A stretch of 64,000 nt of DNA from assembly GCA_019359325.1 (NCBI GenBank), contig JAHHHN010000009.1, forward strand, positions 186,001 to 250,000, in the 5' to 3' direction. The position numbers and the translations under genes are program-made. This document shows positions 63,779 to 64,000 of the stretch, piece by piece. The notes below the pieces were generated by a model. The model saw only the letters and a list, made by a program, of their open reading frames with translations. It made no database searches and had not been told where the DNA came from. Positions within the stretch are counted from its first letter, which is position 1, and every line of letters starts with the position of its first letter. This DNA is from Mojavia pulchra JT2-VF2 (GTDB taxonomy: Bacteria; Cyanobacteriota; Cyanobacteriia; Cyanobacteriales; Nostocaceae).

Positions 63779-64000
63779 ATGATGTATCCCTCAGTAGGCA
63801 TTTGTTCACTCGCATTGAGCTTTCCTAGTATTAGACTGACCAAAGATGATTACAAAGAAAATTACCCGGATCTGCTCGCAAGTATCGAGCAAAAAAACTT
63901 GGCAAGGCTGTTTTCGCTAGGTAACTTCACTCCTAGCAACGAGTATGAGTTAGAGATGATGCCCTATCTCGAAGACCCCTTCCGTGGTACTGTTGAGCGG
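63779..64000 (+). CDS. 3-oxoacyl-ACP synthase III-like protein (5' end only)
   Basis: Starts at ATG 63779 (a second ATG is at 63782), preceded by AAGAGGAAATT, and is open to the window end (74 residues). The N-terminus (VGICSLALSFPSIRLTKDDY) and the PFRGTVER segment (about residue 68) resemble the first strand and following loop of FabH-like and HMG-CoA-synthase-like thiolase-fold enzymes. The catalytic Cys, His and Asn lie beyond the window. It is co-oriented with and close to the ThDP gene, so the pair may build or extend an acyl chain or an acyloin. Confidence 0.6.
   Translation, partial: MMYPSVGICSLALSFPSIRLTKDDYKENYPDLLASIEQKNLARLFSLGNFTPSNEYELEMMPYLEDPFRGTVER

Overview
The window comes from a cyanobacterium, most likely a filamentous Nostocales member. 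The HIP1 octamer GCGATCGC and its core recur throughout. Several genes are of cyanobacterial type: an SLH/OprB iron-uptake porin, a fused TrpE-TrpG, a DUF2157 membrane protein and a CYP110-like P450. Intergenic regions carry small palindromic repeats and IS200/IS605 and IS5 remnants. No rRNA, tRNA or CRISPR array was recognised by eye.

Layout. 1-8.5 kb is an aromatic amino-acid catabolism locus: a partial indoleamine 2,3-dioxygenase-like protein, an acetoacetyl-CoA-synthetase-like ligase, a haem-oxygenase-like di-iron protein, homogentisate dioxygenase and 4-hydroxyphenylpyruvate dioxygenase on the minus strand, then an Lrp/AsnC regulator and an unknown protein on the plus strand. 8.5-29.8 kb is mixed: a PD-(D/E)XK protein, a 21-bp tandem repeat, a nucleotidyltransferase, a heterodimeric ABC exporter, an m5C RNA methyltransferase, DUF2157, a porin, SppA, type 2 IPP isomerase, a GC-rich orphan sugar-binding lipoprotein that looks foreign, PhoD and a MAPEG protein. 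29.9-31.8 kb is an IS200/IS605 element whose tnpA has lost its catalytic end by frameshift while tnpB is intact.

31.8-59.7 kb is the main discovery: about 28 kb of codirectional minus-strand genes that read as a bisindole (violacein-type) biosynthetic cluster. The core is a VioA/RebO-like L-amino-acid oxidase, a clear VioE homologue, and a VioB/RebD/StaD-type synthase split into two overlapping genes (N-terminal part and ferritin-like part). Around it sit three methyltransferases, an acyl-CoA-dehydrogenase-fold flavin monooxygenase, a P450, a glycosyltransferase, a flavin-dependent tryptophan halogenase, RibF (FAD synthesis), a tandem ABM-domain protein and a multicopper oxidase. A private tryptophan supply line is interleaved: DAHP synthase, TrpEG, TrpC, TrpA, TrpB and TrpD, with no TrpF. 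No VioC or VioD hydroxylase was recognised. The simplest reading is a chlorinated, methylated and glycosylated prodeoxyviolacein-like or indolocarbazole-like product; the structure itself is inference.

59.7-61.9 kb is a transposon graveyard. At the right edge, on the plus strand, a ThDP enzyme resembling the scytonemin enzyme ScyA and the start of a KAS III-like gene begin a second, possibly linked, biosynthetic operon that runs out of the window.
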